Translations under genes and position numbers: made by a program
NCBI GenBank assembly: GCA_007692665.1
Contig: REBP01000074.1
Span: 1-64,000 of the forward strand
Origin: Gemmatimonadales bacterium
Lineage (GTDB): Bacteria > Gemmatimonadota > Gemmatimonadetes > Longimicrobiales > Gaopeijiaceae
DNA length: 64,000 bases
Direction: 5' to 3'
Part shown: in pieces, positions 52,830 to 61,760 of the stretch
Position numbering within the stretch: position 1 is the first letter of the stretch
How the letters are laid out: each line of letters opens with the position of its first letter
The notes under the pieces: generated by a model
The model's database searches: none
What the model was told of the DNA's origin: nothing
Seen by the model: only the letters and a program-made list of their open reading frames with translations

Positions 52830-54554
52830 ATGAAGCTCCTGCTCCTCCCCCTGCTCCTCTCCCTCCTCCTTGCCGTCGCGCCGCCGGTGCTCCCGGGGGC
52901 GCTGGAGGCACAGACCCCCGGACCCACCGGGGGGCGGCAATCCCGGGACCTGCAGCCCGACCTCCTCCGTTTCCTGAACGACCCCGGCACGATCCGGCTG
53001 GTGGGTGGAGGGCGGATTCCCGCCGGAACCCGCGTGGAAGCGCCCGTGGGGGTGCTCGGGGGTTCCCTTCTTCTCGGGGGTACCATCATCGGCGACCTGG
53101 TGGTGGTCAACGGCGACCTCCGGGTCGAGGCCGGAGCGCGGGTGGAAGGCGACGTGACGGTGGTCGGGGGTTCCATTCTGGGAGGGAGCGGCGAGCCCTG
53201 GGTCACAGGCACGCTTCGCCTGGATCCCGCCCCCCTCCGGTACCGGATCCGGGATGACAGGGTGGAGTCCGAGCCGTCTCCCTCCGAGCTTCCACGCATC
53301 CTCGTTGCGGACTTCGGGGCCTTCGAGATTCGACCCCTCCTCAGGGCCTCCGGTGCCTACAACCGGGTGGAAGGCCTCCCGGTCGAGGTCGGAGCGACGC
53401 TGGAACTCCGAAGCCGGAACCCCCTCCGCGTGGACGCCGGGGCGATCTGGCGATCCGCCTCCGGGCTCGAGGTGGAGCGGGAGAACCTGGGCTACCTTTT
53501 CCGGGCGGAACAGTCCATGGGAGGAAGGGGCGAGGCTCGTTTCGGCCTCACGGCACACCGGCAGATCTCGCCCATCGAGAGCCGGGACATGTCCAACCTG
53601 GAATCGGCGCTCTCGACCTTCCTGCTCCGGCGTGACCTGCGGGACCACTACGCCCGCGAAGGCTGGTCCGTGTACCTGGAGGGAAGCCCGGTGGACCTTC
53701 CGATCCGTTCCCGCTTCGAGTACAGGGAAGAGGACCACGGGGGGGCGGACGTCCGGGCCCCATGGACCCTGCGGAGTGCCGAACGGGCATGGCGGCCCCA
53801 GCCGGCAGTGGCCGAGGGAGCGGTTCGGACACTGGCCATGAGCATGTCCCTCGATACCCGGGACGACCCCGTGGACCCCAGCGATGGATGGTGGGTGCAG
53901 GGACAACTCCGGCGGCAGGTCGGAGGGAACCCGGCGCTTCCCGAGGCCGTCGCCACCACCGGCGCCGGAGAGTTCGACCTGGCGACCGACGGCCATCTCG
54001 ATGTCCGGCGCTACAACCGGATCGGACCGGAAATGCGGCTCAATTCCCGGCTTCTCGTGTCCGGGGCCCTGAACGGGGTCGCCCTTCTTCCCCAGCACCA
54101 GCGGGCGCTGGGCGGCGAAGGCACGCTCCCGGGCCATCCCCGGTTTGCCCTGGATTGCGGGGCTCGACGCGAGGTGGTCCAGGTGAACGGGCCCGGCGGA
54201 GACCTCGAGAATCCGACCGCCTTCTACCCTGCCTACGGGTGCGACGGCGTGGCGCTGGCCCGGATCGAGTTCCAGGGACCGCTCCCCGTGTCCTGGCGCC
54301 CCGGGGAGTCTCTCGGGGACTGGGAGCTGGCCTCGCTCCTGGAGCTTCGCCCTGCCTGGAGCCTCTTCCTCGGGGCCGGGACGGGGTGGAGCTACCCGGA
54401 CGCGACAGGCGGGGACGCGCGGGTCGATGCCCCGTTCCGGACCGACATGGGCGTGGGAATCTTCGTGGGACCCCTCGGCCTGTACTGGGCATGGCCCCTG
54501 AATCGACGGGACCAGGGGGTCAACTTCTTCGTCCGGCTCTCCCACCTCTTCTGA
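52830..54554 (+). CDS. Omp85-like outer-membrane barrel with bactofilin-like N-terminal domain
   Basis: A 574-residue outer-membrane protein. After a signal peptide (ending near LEAQT) comes a repeat-rich segment (about 45-115) of hexapeptide-like strands with periodic Gly and Val (TRVEAPVGVLGGSLLLGG, TIIGDLVVVNGDL, EGDVTVVGG), as in bactofilins. The rest is a barrel with the Omp85 hallmark SLDTRDDPVDPSDGWW and GGEGTLPGHPRF, ending in Phe. POTRA domains of normal Omp85 proteins are not visible. Its start lies four bases after the NtrC-type gene, and DUF4390 follows, so the group is one transcript. Confidence 0.78.
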   Translation: MKLLLLPLLLSLLLAVAPPVLPGALEAQTPGPTGGRQSRDLQPDLLRFLNDPGTIRLVGGGRIPAGTRVEAPVGVLGGSLLLGGTIIGDLVVVNGDLRVEAGARVEGDVTVVGGSILGGSGEPWVTGTLRLDPAPLRYRIRDDRVESEPSPSELPRILVADFGAFEIRPLLRASGAYNRVEGLPVEVGATLELRSRNPLRVDAGAIWRSASGLEVERENLGYLFRAEQSMGGRGEARFGLTAHRQISPIESRDMSNLESALSTFLLRRDLRDHYAREGWSVYLEGSPVDLPIRSRFEYREEDHGGADVRAPWTLRSAERAWRPQPAVAEGAVRTLAMSMSLDTRDDPVDPSDGWWVQGQLRRQVGGNPALPEAVATTGAGEFDLATDGHLDVRRYNRIGPEMRLNSRLLVSGALNGVALLPQHQRALGGEGTLPGHPRFALDCGARREVVQVNGPGGDLENPTAFYPAYGCDGVALARIEFQGPLPVSWRPGESLGDWELASLLELRPAWSLFLGAGTGWSYPDATGGDARVDAPFRTDMGVGIFVGPLGLYWAWPLNRRDQGVNFFVRLSHLF

Positions 54555-54564
54555 CGCCGGGATC

Positions 54565-55233
54565 GTGAACCCATCTCCCCGCCCCTCCCGGAACCGTTCC
54601 GGGATGCGCCTCTTCCTCACAATGGGGATGGGGCTGGCCCTGCTGTGCCAACCGGCCTCGGCGCAGCAGGCCGGTCCGCTGCTCCGGGTCGGGGTGATGG
54701 AGGCGGGCGGGGCGCCCCGGGTGACGCTGGGCCCGGTTCTCACGAACGAGGGGGTGAGATCCAGCCTCGAATCGGGGCTGCCCGTGCGAATCAGGGTCGT
54801 CACGGAGCTCTGGCGGGACCGCACCTTCGACGCACTCGAGGGGCGGCACGAGTGGCGGGCCACCGTCCGGCTCGACCCCCTCACCTCCCGCTACCTTCTC
54901 GACACCTCGCAGGGTGAGGGCGCCGAGGCAGCCTCCCCTGCGGCGGCCCGGAGTTTCCTTCAGAACCGGCTCGTGCCGCCTCTTGCACCGGACCGGAACG
55001 GTCGCTTCTACTACATCGCGAAGATCGAGATCGAGACGCTGTCGCTGTCGGACCTCGACGAACTCCGCCGGTGGCTCCGCGGGGACATGGGTGCGGCAGT
55101 CGGTGGACAGGAGGAGGCTGGAAGCCTGCTGGGGCGAGGGCTCCGCCGCCTCCTGGTTCGTGCCCTCGGGCTCCCGGTTCAACGCTACGAGACGCGGACG
55201 CCGGCCTTCGTGGTCACGGACCTCCCGGGCTGA
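54565..55233 (+). CDS. DUF4390 family secreted protein
   Basis: A 222-residue exported protein of the DUF4390 family. After a signal peptide ending near PASAQQ comes the conserved ESGLPVRIRVVTELWRDRTF and the HEWRATVRLDPLTSRYLL region (about 70-115), then EIETLSLSDLDELRRWLRG. In beta-proteobacteria this family sits beside NtrY/NtrX-type genes, as it does here. Function is unknown; the fold is probably a periplasmic binding or envelope-contact module. The GTG at 54565 is used; an ATG at 54604 also gives a signal peptide. Confidence 0.82.
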   Translation: MNPSPRPSRNRSGMRLFLTMGMGLALLCQPASAQQAGPLLRVGVMEAGGAPRVTLGPVLTNEGVRSSLESGLPVRIRVVTELWRDRTFDALEGRHEWRATVRLDPLTSRYLLDTSQGEGAEAASPAAARSFLQNRLVPPLAPDRNGRFYYIAKIEIETLSLSDLDELRRWLRGDMGAAVGGQEEAGSLLGRGLRRLLVRALGLPVQRYETRTPAFVVTDLPG

Positions 55234-55296
55234 CACGGCGCAGGCGCCCGGGACGGCCGCCGATGCGGCCACCGGCCCGGGCGGCGGGGCCCGGCT

Positions 55297-57066
55297 TCAG
55301 CGACCGGGGTGGGGCAGCACCGCCCCGGGGCCGCGCACGAAGCGGCCCGGGCGCGCGTCGGTGGCCTCGCCGGAGCGAATCACCCCCACCCCGTTCACGA
55401 GGACGTGCACCATGCCTTCCGCGAGCTGGTGGGGTTGCTCGAAGGTCGACCGCTCGGCCACCGTTTCCGGGTCGAAGACCACGACGTCGGCGTAGAATCC
55501 CTCGACGATGAGGCCCCGCTCGGCAAGCCCGATGCGCTCCGCCGCGGCCCACGAGGACTTCCTCACCGCGTCCTCCAGCGTGATGACGCCTTCCTCGCGG
55601 ACGTACTGCCCGAGGATCCGGGGGTAGGTCCCGTAGGCCCGGGGGTGCGGCTGCCCGCCGGCGCCACGGGGATTCCACCCCGAGCCGTCGGTCCCGAACT
55701 TCATCCAGGGGAGGGTCAGCTTGCGCCGGACGTTGTCCTCGTCCATGGCGAAGTAGATCATCCCGACCCGGGACCGGTCGGCGAGCACCAGGTCCATGGC
55801 CACGTCCACCCAGTCGACGCCCCGTTCCTGCGCCACGTCGGCCAGCGACTTCCCGATCCAGCGCATGTGGTCCCGATTGGACACCGAGGCGATGCGACTC
55901 CCCTCCGGCGTGGCCAGCCGGCACCAGTTCTCCCACCGGGTGGGGGGGCCCGTCATCTCGGCCCGGATCCTCGCCCGCGCCCCCGGGTCGGCCAGGTTCC
56001 GGTAGAGGTTGCCGTCGGCCTGAACCCAGGGCGGGAAGCAGGCCGTGAGCCCCGTGGACGCGGCCGTGTACGGGTACATGCCGGCGCTCACGTCGATCCC
56101 CCGGGCCCGGGCGCCCTCGATCTTCTCCACCACCTGGTCCGTGAGCCCCCAGTTGTCCACCCCGGCCAGCTTCAGGTGGTAGATCTCCACCGGGACCCCC
56201 GACCGCTCCCCGATCTCGATGGCCTCGTCCAGCGCCTCCAGGATGAAGTAGGACTCGCTCCTGAGGTGGGTGATGTACACGCCGCCGTACTCCGCCACGA
56301 CCCTCGAGACCTCGACGAGCTCATCGGTCTGGGCGAAGGCACCCGGCGCGTAGATCAGCGCCGTCGCCACCCCGAAGGCCCCCTCTTCCATGCTCCGCCG
56401 CGTCACGGCCCGCATGGAGTCCACCTCCGCCGGGGTGGGGGTCCGCTCGGACATCCCCAGCGCCCACCGCCGCACCGTCGTCCCGCCCAGGAAGGAACCC
56501 ACGTTGAGCGCCACACCGCCCCGCTCCATCTCCTCGAGCCAGGCGTCGAACCGCACCCACTCGCGGGCCCGCCTGACCGCCGTCGTGTCGGAGGCATCCA
56601 CACCCCCCGTCACGTTCCGGTTCAGCGGCGCCGGCGTGTTGGACTCCCCCATGATCTCGGTGGTCACACCCTGGAAGATCTTGGAGAGCGCGGATCCATC
56701 CGTCATGTACATGCCGTCGGACTGTCCGTTCAGGTCGATGAACCCCGGGGCCACCACGAGCCCGCTCACGTCCACCACCTCGAGGGCCCGCGACCGATCG
56801 AGCCGTCCGGAAGGTGCGACGGCCGTGATCCGGTCCCCGGCGATCCCCACGTCGGCGTAGCGCCACGCGTTCCCGGTGCCGTCCACCAGTCGCCCCCCGA
56901 CCAGGAGCAGGTCGAACGGCCCGTCCCAGTGTTCGGGATCGGGTGACTCGGCAGCCGCCACCGGCGACGCCCCGCCCGCCTGGAAGGGGAAGGTTCCGCC
57001 GGCGGCCCCGAGGGCCAGGGCCAGCAGCACGACTGAAAGGAGAATCACGGGAAGGGTACGGCGCAT
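55297..57066 (-). CDS. D-aminoacylase-like amidohydrolase with altered metal motif
   Basis: Secreted amidohydrolase of the N-acyl-D-amino-acid deacylase group, 589 residues with an N-terminal signal or anchor helix. Conserved parts are GFID, KIFQGVTTEIMGES, ITHLRSES, EIYHLKLAG and the FGTDGSG aspartate. The usual HxH after GFID is replaced by NGQSD (113-117), and the metal cysteine of the NCG loop is absent, so the metal site must be reduced or different. It follows the racemase gene by 133 bases on the same strand, in a group suited to N-acyl and D-amino-acid use. A dipeptidase or peptidoglycan-fragment activity is an alternative. Confidence 0.82.
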   Translation of the reverse strand: MRRTLPVILLSVVLLALALGAAGGTFPFQAGGASPVAAAESPDPEHWDGPFDLLLVGGRLVDGTGNAWRYADVGIAGDRITAVAPSGRLDRSRALEVVDVSGLVVAPGFIDLNGQSDGMYMTDGSALSKIFQGVTTEIMGESNTPAPLNRNVTGGVDASDTTAVRRAREWVRFDAWLEEMERGGVALNVGSFLGGTTVRRWALGMSERTPTPAEVDSMRAVTRRSMEEGAFGVATALIYAPGAFAQTDELVEVSRVVAEYGGVYITHLRSESYFILEALDEAIEIGERSGVPVEIYHLKLAGVDNWGLTDQVVEKIEGARARGIDVSAGMYPYTAASTGLTACFPPWVQADGNLYRNLADPGARARIRAEMTGPPTRWENWCRLATPEGSRIASVSNRDHMRWIGKSLADVAQERGVDWVDVAMDLVLADRSRVGMIYFAMDEDNVRRKLTLPWMKFGTDGSGWNPRGAGGQPHPRAYGTYPRILGQYVREEGVITLEDAVRKSSWAAAERIGLAERGLIVEGFYADVVVFDPETVAERSTFEQPHQLAEGMVHVLVNGVGVIRSGEATDARPGRFVRGPGAVLPHPGR

Positions 57067-57160
57067 CTCGGTATCCGTCTGAAGTGAAAATGGTCGGGCC
57101 GCGTCCTCGGTGGACGCCCCCGGGTCAGGGTCCCGCCGGAGATCCCTTCCGGGGTTCCGC

Positions 57161-57210
57161 CAGGGCCCATCAGGGCCCGTCAGAGTTCGTCAGGGCCCAT
57201 CAGGGCCTGA
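57161..57210. repeat. Five 10-base tandem repeats across the racemase stop
   Basis: CAGGGCCCAT, CAGGGCCCGT, CAGAGTTCGT, CAGGGCCCAT and CAGGGCCTGA follow each other without gap. The last unit contains the stop codon of the racemase gene. The run may form small hairpins because GGGCCC is self-complementary. No function is apparent. Confidence 0.6.
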
Positions 57211-58324
57211 TCAGCGTTCCGCCGGGAAACTCGACGCGGCGGCGCGTGAGCGCCTCGATCCGGTCCATCCGGAGCTCCACCCCGATCCCGGGGCCGTCGA
57301 CGGGTCCCATGTACCCGTCCACCGGTTCCCACTCCGGCGACACGATATCCTCCTCCCAGTACCGTCGGCTCCCGGAAAGATCACCGGGCAGCGTAAACCC
57401 GGGAAGCCCCGCCAGGGCCACGTTGAAGGCCCGCCCGATTCCCGACTCGAGCATGCCGCCGCACCACACCGGAACCCCCGCCTCCCTGCACACGTCGTGG
57501 ATCGCCCGGGACTCCGCCAGCCCCCCCACCCGTCCGGGCTTGATGTTGATGATCCGCCCCGCATCCAGGTGAAGCGCCAGCCGGACGTCGCCCACCGACC
57601 GGATCGATTCGTCCAGGCACACCGGGGTCCGAAGCTCCGCCTGGAGCGCCGCGTGGTCAAGCAGGTCCTCGTGCCCGAGGGGCTGCTCGATCATCAGGAG
57701 CTCCAGGTCGTCCATCTCCTTCAGCATGGGCAGATCCCCCAGCGTGTAGGCCGAGTTCGCATCCGCCATGAGCGGCACATCCCCGAACCTGTCCCGCACC
57801 GCCCGGAGCATCGCCACGTCCCGCCCGGGCTTCACCTTCACCTTGATCCGCCGGTACCCCTCCTCCAGGTACCCCTCCACCTTCCGCAGCAGCGCGTCGT
57901 TCCCCGCCTGGAGCCCGATGCTCACGCCCACCGGCACCGGCGCCCCCGAACCCCCCAGCATCTCCCAGAGCGGCACGCCGACCGCCCGCGCATGGAGGTC
58001 CCAGACCGCCATCTCCATGGCCGCCTTCGCCATCCGGTGTCCCCGCACGTGCGGTGCGTGGTCCAGAACCTCCCCGGGTCCCATGACCTCCCGCCCCACC
58101 AGCCCGGGAAGGAGGTGTTCGGTGAGAACGTGCCAGGCGGTCTCGCTCGTCTCGTACGAGTACCCCGGATCCTCCGCCGCGACACACTCCCCCCATCCCT
58201 CGAGCCCCTCCCCCCGCACCCGCACCAGCAGGATACTCCGGATGTGCCACCGCCCCGAGCTCGTCACGAAGGGCTCCCGGAGCGGCAGCCGGATCTCGCG
58301 CAGTTCCACCGAATCGATCTTCAT
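57200..58324 (-). CDS. menC: N-succinylamino-acid racemase / o-succinylbenzoate synthase family (NSAR/OSBS)
   Basis: Enolase-superfamily enzyme of 374 residues. The two-base mechanism is complete: Lys163 in KVKVK and Lys262 in IKPGR, with metal ligands Asp188 (DANSAY), Glu213 (IEQPL) and Asp238 (LDESI). CGGMLESGIGRA near 300 is typical of the NSAR/OSBS branch. No other menaquinone genes lie here. The start overlaps the stop of the GNAT gene (ATGA, 58321-58324), which is followed upstream by an M20 peptidase, the known set for turning D- into L-amino acids through N-succinyl intermediates. I therefore favour the racemase role, although both activities often coexist. Confidence 0.88.
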   Translation of the reverse strand: MKIDSVELREIRLPLREPFVTSSGRWHIRSILLVRVRGEGLEGWGECVAAEDPGYSYETSETAWHVLTEHLLPGLVGREVMGPGEVLDHAPHVRGHRMAKAAMEMAVWDLHARAVGVPLWEMLGGSGAPVPVGVSIGLQAGNDALLRKVEGYLEEGYRRIKVKVKPGRDVAMLRAVRDRFGDVPLMADANSAYTLGDLPMLKEMDDLELLMIEQPLGHEDLLDHAALQAELRTPVCLDESIRSVGDVRLALHLDAGRIINIKPGRVGGLAESRAIHDVCREAGVPVWCGGMLESGIGRAFNVALAGLPGFTLPGDLSGSRRYWEEDIVSPEWEPVDGYMGPVDGPGIGVELRMDRIEALTRRRVEFPGGTLIRP

Positions 58325-59169
58325 GGCCGATCTCCGTTCCCTGGTTCGTTCCTGCCTGAAAGGTTCTCCCCTGTCGGGGGATGCGAGGCACCTGGCGGAG
58401 GCACGACCAGCAGCGCGGGGGGGGCTGGCGCACCCGGGTCCTCGAAGCCCCGTACCTCCCCCCCTTCGGCCAGGAGGGGGACCAGCGCATCCCGCACGCG
58501 GATCCTCCACCGCCGGGCCTCGTCCGGATCCCGGGCCTTGAGGTCCTGCACGTTCCGCGGGATCGGCACCCGCACCACCCGCGTGTCCGGGTCCGTGTCC
58601 GGGTCCGCGCCCGGCACCCAGGGCGCCCGCGCCTCGGCATCCAGCTTCCACGACACCACGAGCCGGTCCGTCCCGATGCCCGCATGAAGCGGCGACGACG
58701 GGACCCCGTACATGTCCTCCTCGTACCACCGCCCCACGGCACCGAGGCGGGCCAGATTGAGCGCGGCGTTTCCGGCCTCCAGCGGGTCGAAGCTCCACCG
58801 CATCTCCCCGACCCCCAGTTCCAGGAGGCGAGCCCGCTGCCACGCCTTGAGGGCGGTCCCCACGCCCCGGCCACGCCACGGGGGAAGCACCGCGAGCATG
58901 TCGGACCAGTGGACCGGGCGACCCCCGTCGAGGCCGGTGAGCCCGAACACGAATCCGATCATCTCTCCCTGCGCCGCAGCGGGACCGCCCCCGGCAAACG
59001 CTCCGGCGATGACGCCGCCGTACCGGCTCGCGACACGAAGGATGGCCGCCGGGACCGATTCGCCGAATCCCTCGCCCCAGGTGGCCTGCTGCAGCCGGAC
59101 GCACGCCTCGAACTCGGGCTGGGTGCGCAGGTCGCGGATCCCGATTCCGGCGGGCAGCGTGACCTCCAT
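58321..59169 (-). CDS. GNAT acyltransferase, likely the N-acyl (succinyl) transferase partner of the racemase
   Basis: Acyl-CoA N-acyltransferase of 282 residues, GNAT fold with the CoA motif PWRGRGVGTALKAWQ near 92-107 and RWSFDPLEAGNAALNLARLGAVG, typical of the COG3375-like group found beside NSAR/OSBS genes. In Geobacillus-type pathways such an enzyme succinylates D-amino acids. The C-terminal third holds an Asp/Pro repeat (DPDTDPDTR) coded by a perfect 12-base duplication at 58583-58606. It overlaps the racemase gene by four bases and lies 27 bases after the M20 peptidase gene. Confidence 0.82.
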   Translation of the reverse strand: MEVTLPAGIGIRDLRTQPEFEACVRLQQATWGEGFGESVPAAILRVASRYGGVIAGAFAGGGPAAAQGEMIGFVFGLTGLDGGRPVHWSDMLAVLPPWRGRGVGTALKAWQRARLLELGVGEMRWSFDPLEAGNAALNLARLGAVGRWYEEDMYGVPSSPLHAGIGTDRLVVSWKLDAEARAPWVPGADPDTDPDTRVVRVPIPRNVQDLKARDPDEARRWRIRVRDALVPLLAEGGEVRGFEDPGAPAPPALLVVPPPGASHPPTGENLSGRNEPGNGDRP

Positions 59170-59196
59170 CAGGCGGCGTCCATCAGGCGGCCTTCA

Positions 59197-60360
59197 TCAG
59201 GATTCGCTTCCCACGCGGGCCAGCAGGTCGGCGAGAAACCCGATCCTCCACCCCAGGTCCTCCAGCTGGATGTGCTCCTCGTGGGTATGCGCCCCGTCGC
59301 CATTCACCCCCAGGCCGTCCAGAACGGGGCAGCCGGCGGCGGCCAGGAAGTTGCCGTCGCTTCCCCCACCGGTGGCACCGCCGTCGAACCCGGGGCGACC
59401 GTGGAGTGCGGCCACCTCCGCCGCCACCGCGAGGAGCTCCCGACTCCGGGGGGTCGGTTCCAGGGGCGGACGTCCGATGCCGCCCTCGACCCTGAACGCC
59501 ACTCGGGGGGCAGGGGAGCCGAGCGCCGCCACCTCCGACTCGATCCGCTCCGCCTCCTCCGATGTCGAGATTCGGACGTCCACGACGAGGTGGACCTCCT
59601 CGGCCACGACGTTCACCGCCGTTCCACCCCGAACGGTCCCGACGTTCAGCGTGGTGCCCCGCTCCGGCGCCGCCAGCGCCAGGAGGCGCGGGAGGAAGGT
59701 CCCGAGGGCGTGAATCGCGCTGGCCCCCCGTTCGGGCTCGATGCCGCTGTGGGCGGGCACTCCCGTCAGCGTGATCCGGAACTGCCCGACCCCCTTCCTG
59801 CGGATCTTCGCGTGCCCGCCGGGCATGGGGGGCTCCAGAACCAGGGCGCCGAAAGCCTGGCGGGCCTCCTCTTCAAGGAGCCCGCGCGAGCTCGGGGCGC
59901 CGATTTCCTCGTCGGGGGTGACGAGGATCCTGAGGGTGCGGGCGGGTCGCTCCCCACGCGCCCGTAGGCGGTTCAGGGCCCCGACAAGCACGGCCAGCCC
60001 CGCCTTCATGTCGTACACCCCCGGGCCGAAGAGGCGTCGTCCCTCCTCGCGGAGCGGGAGGGGCCCGATGAGCGTACCGACGCGGTGCACCGTGTCCAGG
60101 TGGCCCACCACCAGGAGGGGGGGTGCCGACGGGTTCGCTCCCGGCACCCGAGCCACCAGCGTCGGGGGGGGCACGACCTTCCGGTCGGGAGGAAAGTCCA
60201 CCTCGAGTTCGGCGCCCGCATCCTCGAGTGCGTCCGCCAGGACCCCGAGGGCGAGGGTAACCGCCGCCGGGTCGGAGCTGGGGGATTCGATGCGGACCAG
60301 CGTCTCCAGGAGCGTGCGCACCTCCCGGATCTCGGCCTCGTTCACGTTGTTCACGTCCAT
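59197..60360 (-). CDS. M20-family metallopeptidase (carboxypeptidase G2 / desuccinylase-like)
   Basis: Zinc peptidase of 387 residues. Ligand motifs GHLDT, YDMKAG (bridging Asp), PDEEIG (catalytic Glu and ligand) and a C-terminal HEEHIQ are intact, and the dimerisation domain (about 180-290) is in place. Related enzymes remove N-acyl or glutamyl groups; next to NSAR and GNAT genes the expected role is release of L-amino acids from N-succinyl-L-amino acids. I start at the ATG at 60360. The stop of glcF upstream overlaps it by ten bases, so it is co-transcribed. Confidence 0.87.
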   Translation of the reverse strand: MDVNNVNEAEIREVRTLLETLVRIESPSSDPAAVTLALGVLADALEDAGAELEVDFPPDRKVVPPPTLVARVPGANPSAPPLLVVGHLDTVHRVGTLIGPLPLREEGRRLFGPGVYDMKAGLAVLVGALNRLRARGERPARTLRILVTPDEEIGAPSSRGLLEEEARQAFGALVLEPPMPGGHAKIRRKGVGQFRITLTGVPAHSGIEPERGASAIHALGTFLPRLLALAAPERGTTLNVGTVRGGTAVNVVAEEVHLVVDVRISTSEEAERIESEVAALGSPAPRVAFRVEGGIGRPPLEPTPRSRELLAVAAEVAALHGRPGFDGGATGGGSDGNFLAAAGCPVLDGLGVNGDGAHTHEEHIQLEDLGWRIGFLADLLARVGSES

Positions 60361-61760
60361 CCTGCCCTCCGGTAGCTTTCCGCCAGAAGTTCGACAGGGT
60401 GGGCCACCCCGATGGTGTGCCCCCCCAGCCGGATCCCCGCCCCGATCTGCATCTGGCACCCGGGGTTCCCCGTGGCCACCAGGTCACAGCCCGAGTCCAC
60501 CACGGCGTCCACCTTGTCCCGCCCGATGCGCCCCCCCAGGTCAGGGTGCGTGATCCCGTAGATCCCCGCGCCCCCGCAGCAGCGCTCGGCATCCCGCAGC
60601 GCGACGAGCTCCACCCCGGGAATGGACTCGAGGAGCCGGCGGGGAGGCTCCACCACGCGCTGGGCGTGGAGGAGGTGGCAGGGGGGGTCGTAGGCCACCC
60701 GAAGCGGAAGGGGTGCGCCCGTCACCGGCTCCCGCCCGTCCCCGGCGAGGATCTCGGAAATGTCACGGACCCGGTCCGACAGCGCCCCGGCGGGTCCCTC
60801 CATCCCGTCCCTGCCCCCTTCCTCGCCCAGGAGTTCGGGGAGCTCCCGAAGCAGTGCGCCGCATCCGGCGGCATTGACCACCAGGAAATCGATCCCGCCC
60901 GGCGCCTCCGAGAAGGCCCGGATGTTCCTTCGCGCGAGGGTTCGCGCCTCCCCGAGGGCCCCCGCGTGAGCGTGCAGCGCTCCGCAGCAACCCTGGTCCT
61001 TCACCTCCACCACCTCCCACCCGTTGACCCGCAGGGCGAGGCGGGTGGCCTCGTGGACCCGGCGGAAGAGCTGGTCCTGCACGCATCCCGCCAGGAGGGC
61101 CACCCGACCCATGGACCCCGGGGCAACGCCGACCGGCGCGGCCGGAGCGTTGGACTCGCCCCGTTCGGCCGGTTCGAAGCGGGGGGCTCCGGATGCGGCG
61201 AGCATCCCCATGGCGAGGCGGGGCGCATCCGAGAAGCGACCGGCCGGGAGGGCGCGGGCCGCCAGCGCGGGGAGGCCGGTGGCGCGGAGGGTGCGGCCTC
61301 CCGCACCGAAGACGTGGCCCAGGACCGGCGACGCCATGGTCGCCAGGAGCGCCCGTGTGAGGAGCCCCGCGGGCCTGGCCTCGATGGCCACCGATCGGGC
61401 CCGCTCCAGCAGCAGACCGTACTCCACGCCCGAGGGACAGACGGGCTCGCAGGCCCGGCACCCGAGGCACCGGTCCATGTGGCGCTGAAAGGCGTCGCCC
61501 CCCGGATCCAGGCGTCCCTCCACCACGGCCCGCATGAGGTGGAGGCGACCCCGCGGGGAGTCGGCCTCGTCGCCCAGTTCCTGGTAGGTCGGGCAGGCGG
61601 GAAGGCAGAAGCCGCAGTGCACGCAGTGCCCGAGGAGTTCCTCCCGCTCCGAGAGGGCCAGGGCCAGGGCCCCGCCGGGCGAGGTGGCAGGCGTGGTGGC
61701 GGGCGTGGAAGCGGCCATGGAACCGGGCGCAGGACCGGGCGCAGGACCGGGTGATGTCAC
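60351..61760 (-). CDS. glcF: Glycolate oxidase iron-sulfur subunit GlcF
   Basis: Fe-S subunit of glycolate oxidase, linking glycolate oxidation to quinone. In 469 residues: two 4Fe-4S motifs (CVHCGFCLPAC and CLGCRACEPVC) in the first 110, and two cysteine-rich CCG domains (DQGCCGALHAHAG and ERCCGGAGIYG) in the second half. The GTG start overlaps the aldehyde dehydrogenase stop (GTGA, 61757-61760). Residues 3-30 are a Pro/Ala/Thr repeat, coded in part by two copies of a 12-base unit (61728-61751), not seen in normal GlcF. It lies between the dehydrogenase and the M20 gene. Confidence 0.9.
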   Translation of the reverse strand: MTSPGPAPGPAPGSMAASTPATTPATSPGGALALALSEREELLGHCVHCGFCLPACPTYQELGDEADSPRGRLHLMRAVVEGRLDPGGDAFQRHMDRCLGCRACEPVCPSGVEYGLLLERARSVAIEARPAGLLTRALLATMASPVLGHVFGAGGRTLRATGLPALAARALPAGRFSDAPRLAMGMLAASGAPRFEPAERGESNAPAAPVGVAPGSMGRVALLAGCVQDQLFRRVHEATRLALRVNGWEVVEVKDQGCCGALHAHAGALGEARTLARRNIRAFSEAPGGIDFLVVNAAGCGALLRELPELLGEEGGRDGMEGPAGALSDRVRDISEILAGDGREPVTGAPLPLRVAYDPPCHLLHAQRVVEPPRRLLESIPGVELVALRDAERCCGGAGIYGITHPDLGGRIGRDKVDAVVDSGCDLVATGNPGCQMQIGAGIRLGGHTIGVAHPVELLAESYRRAGWT

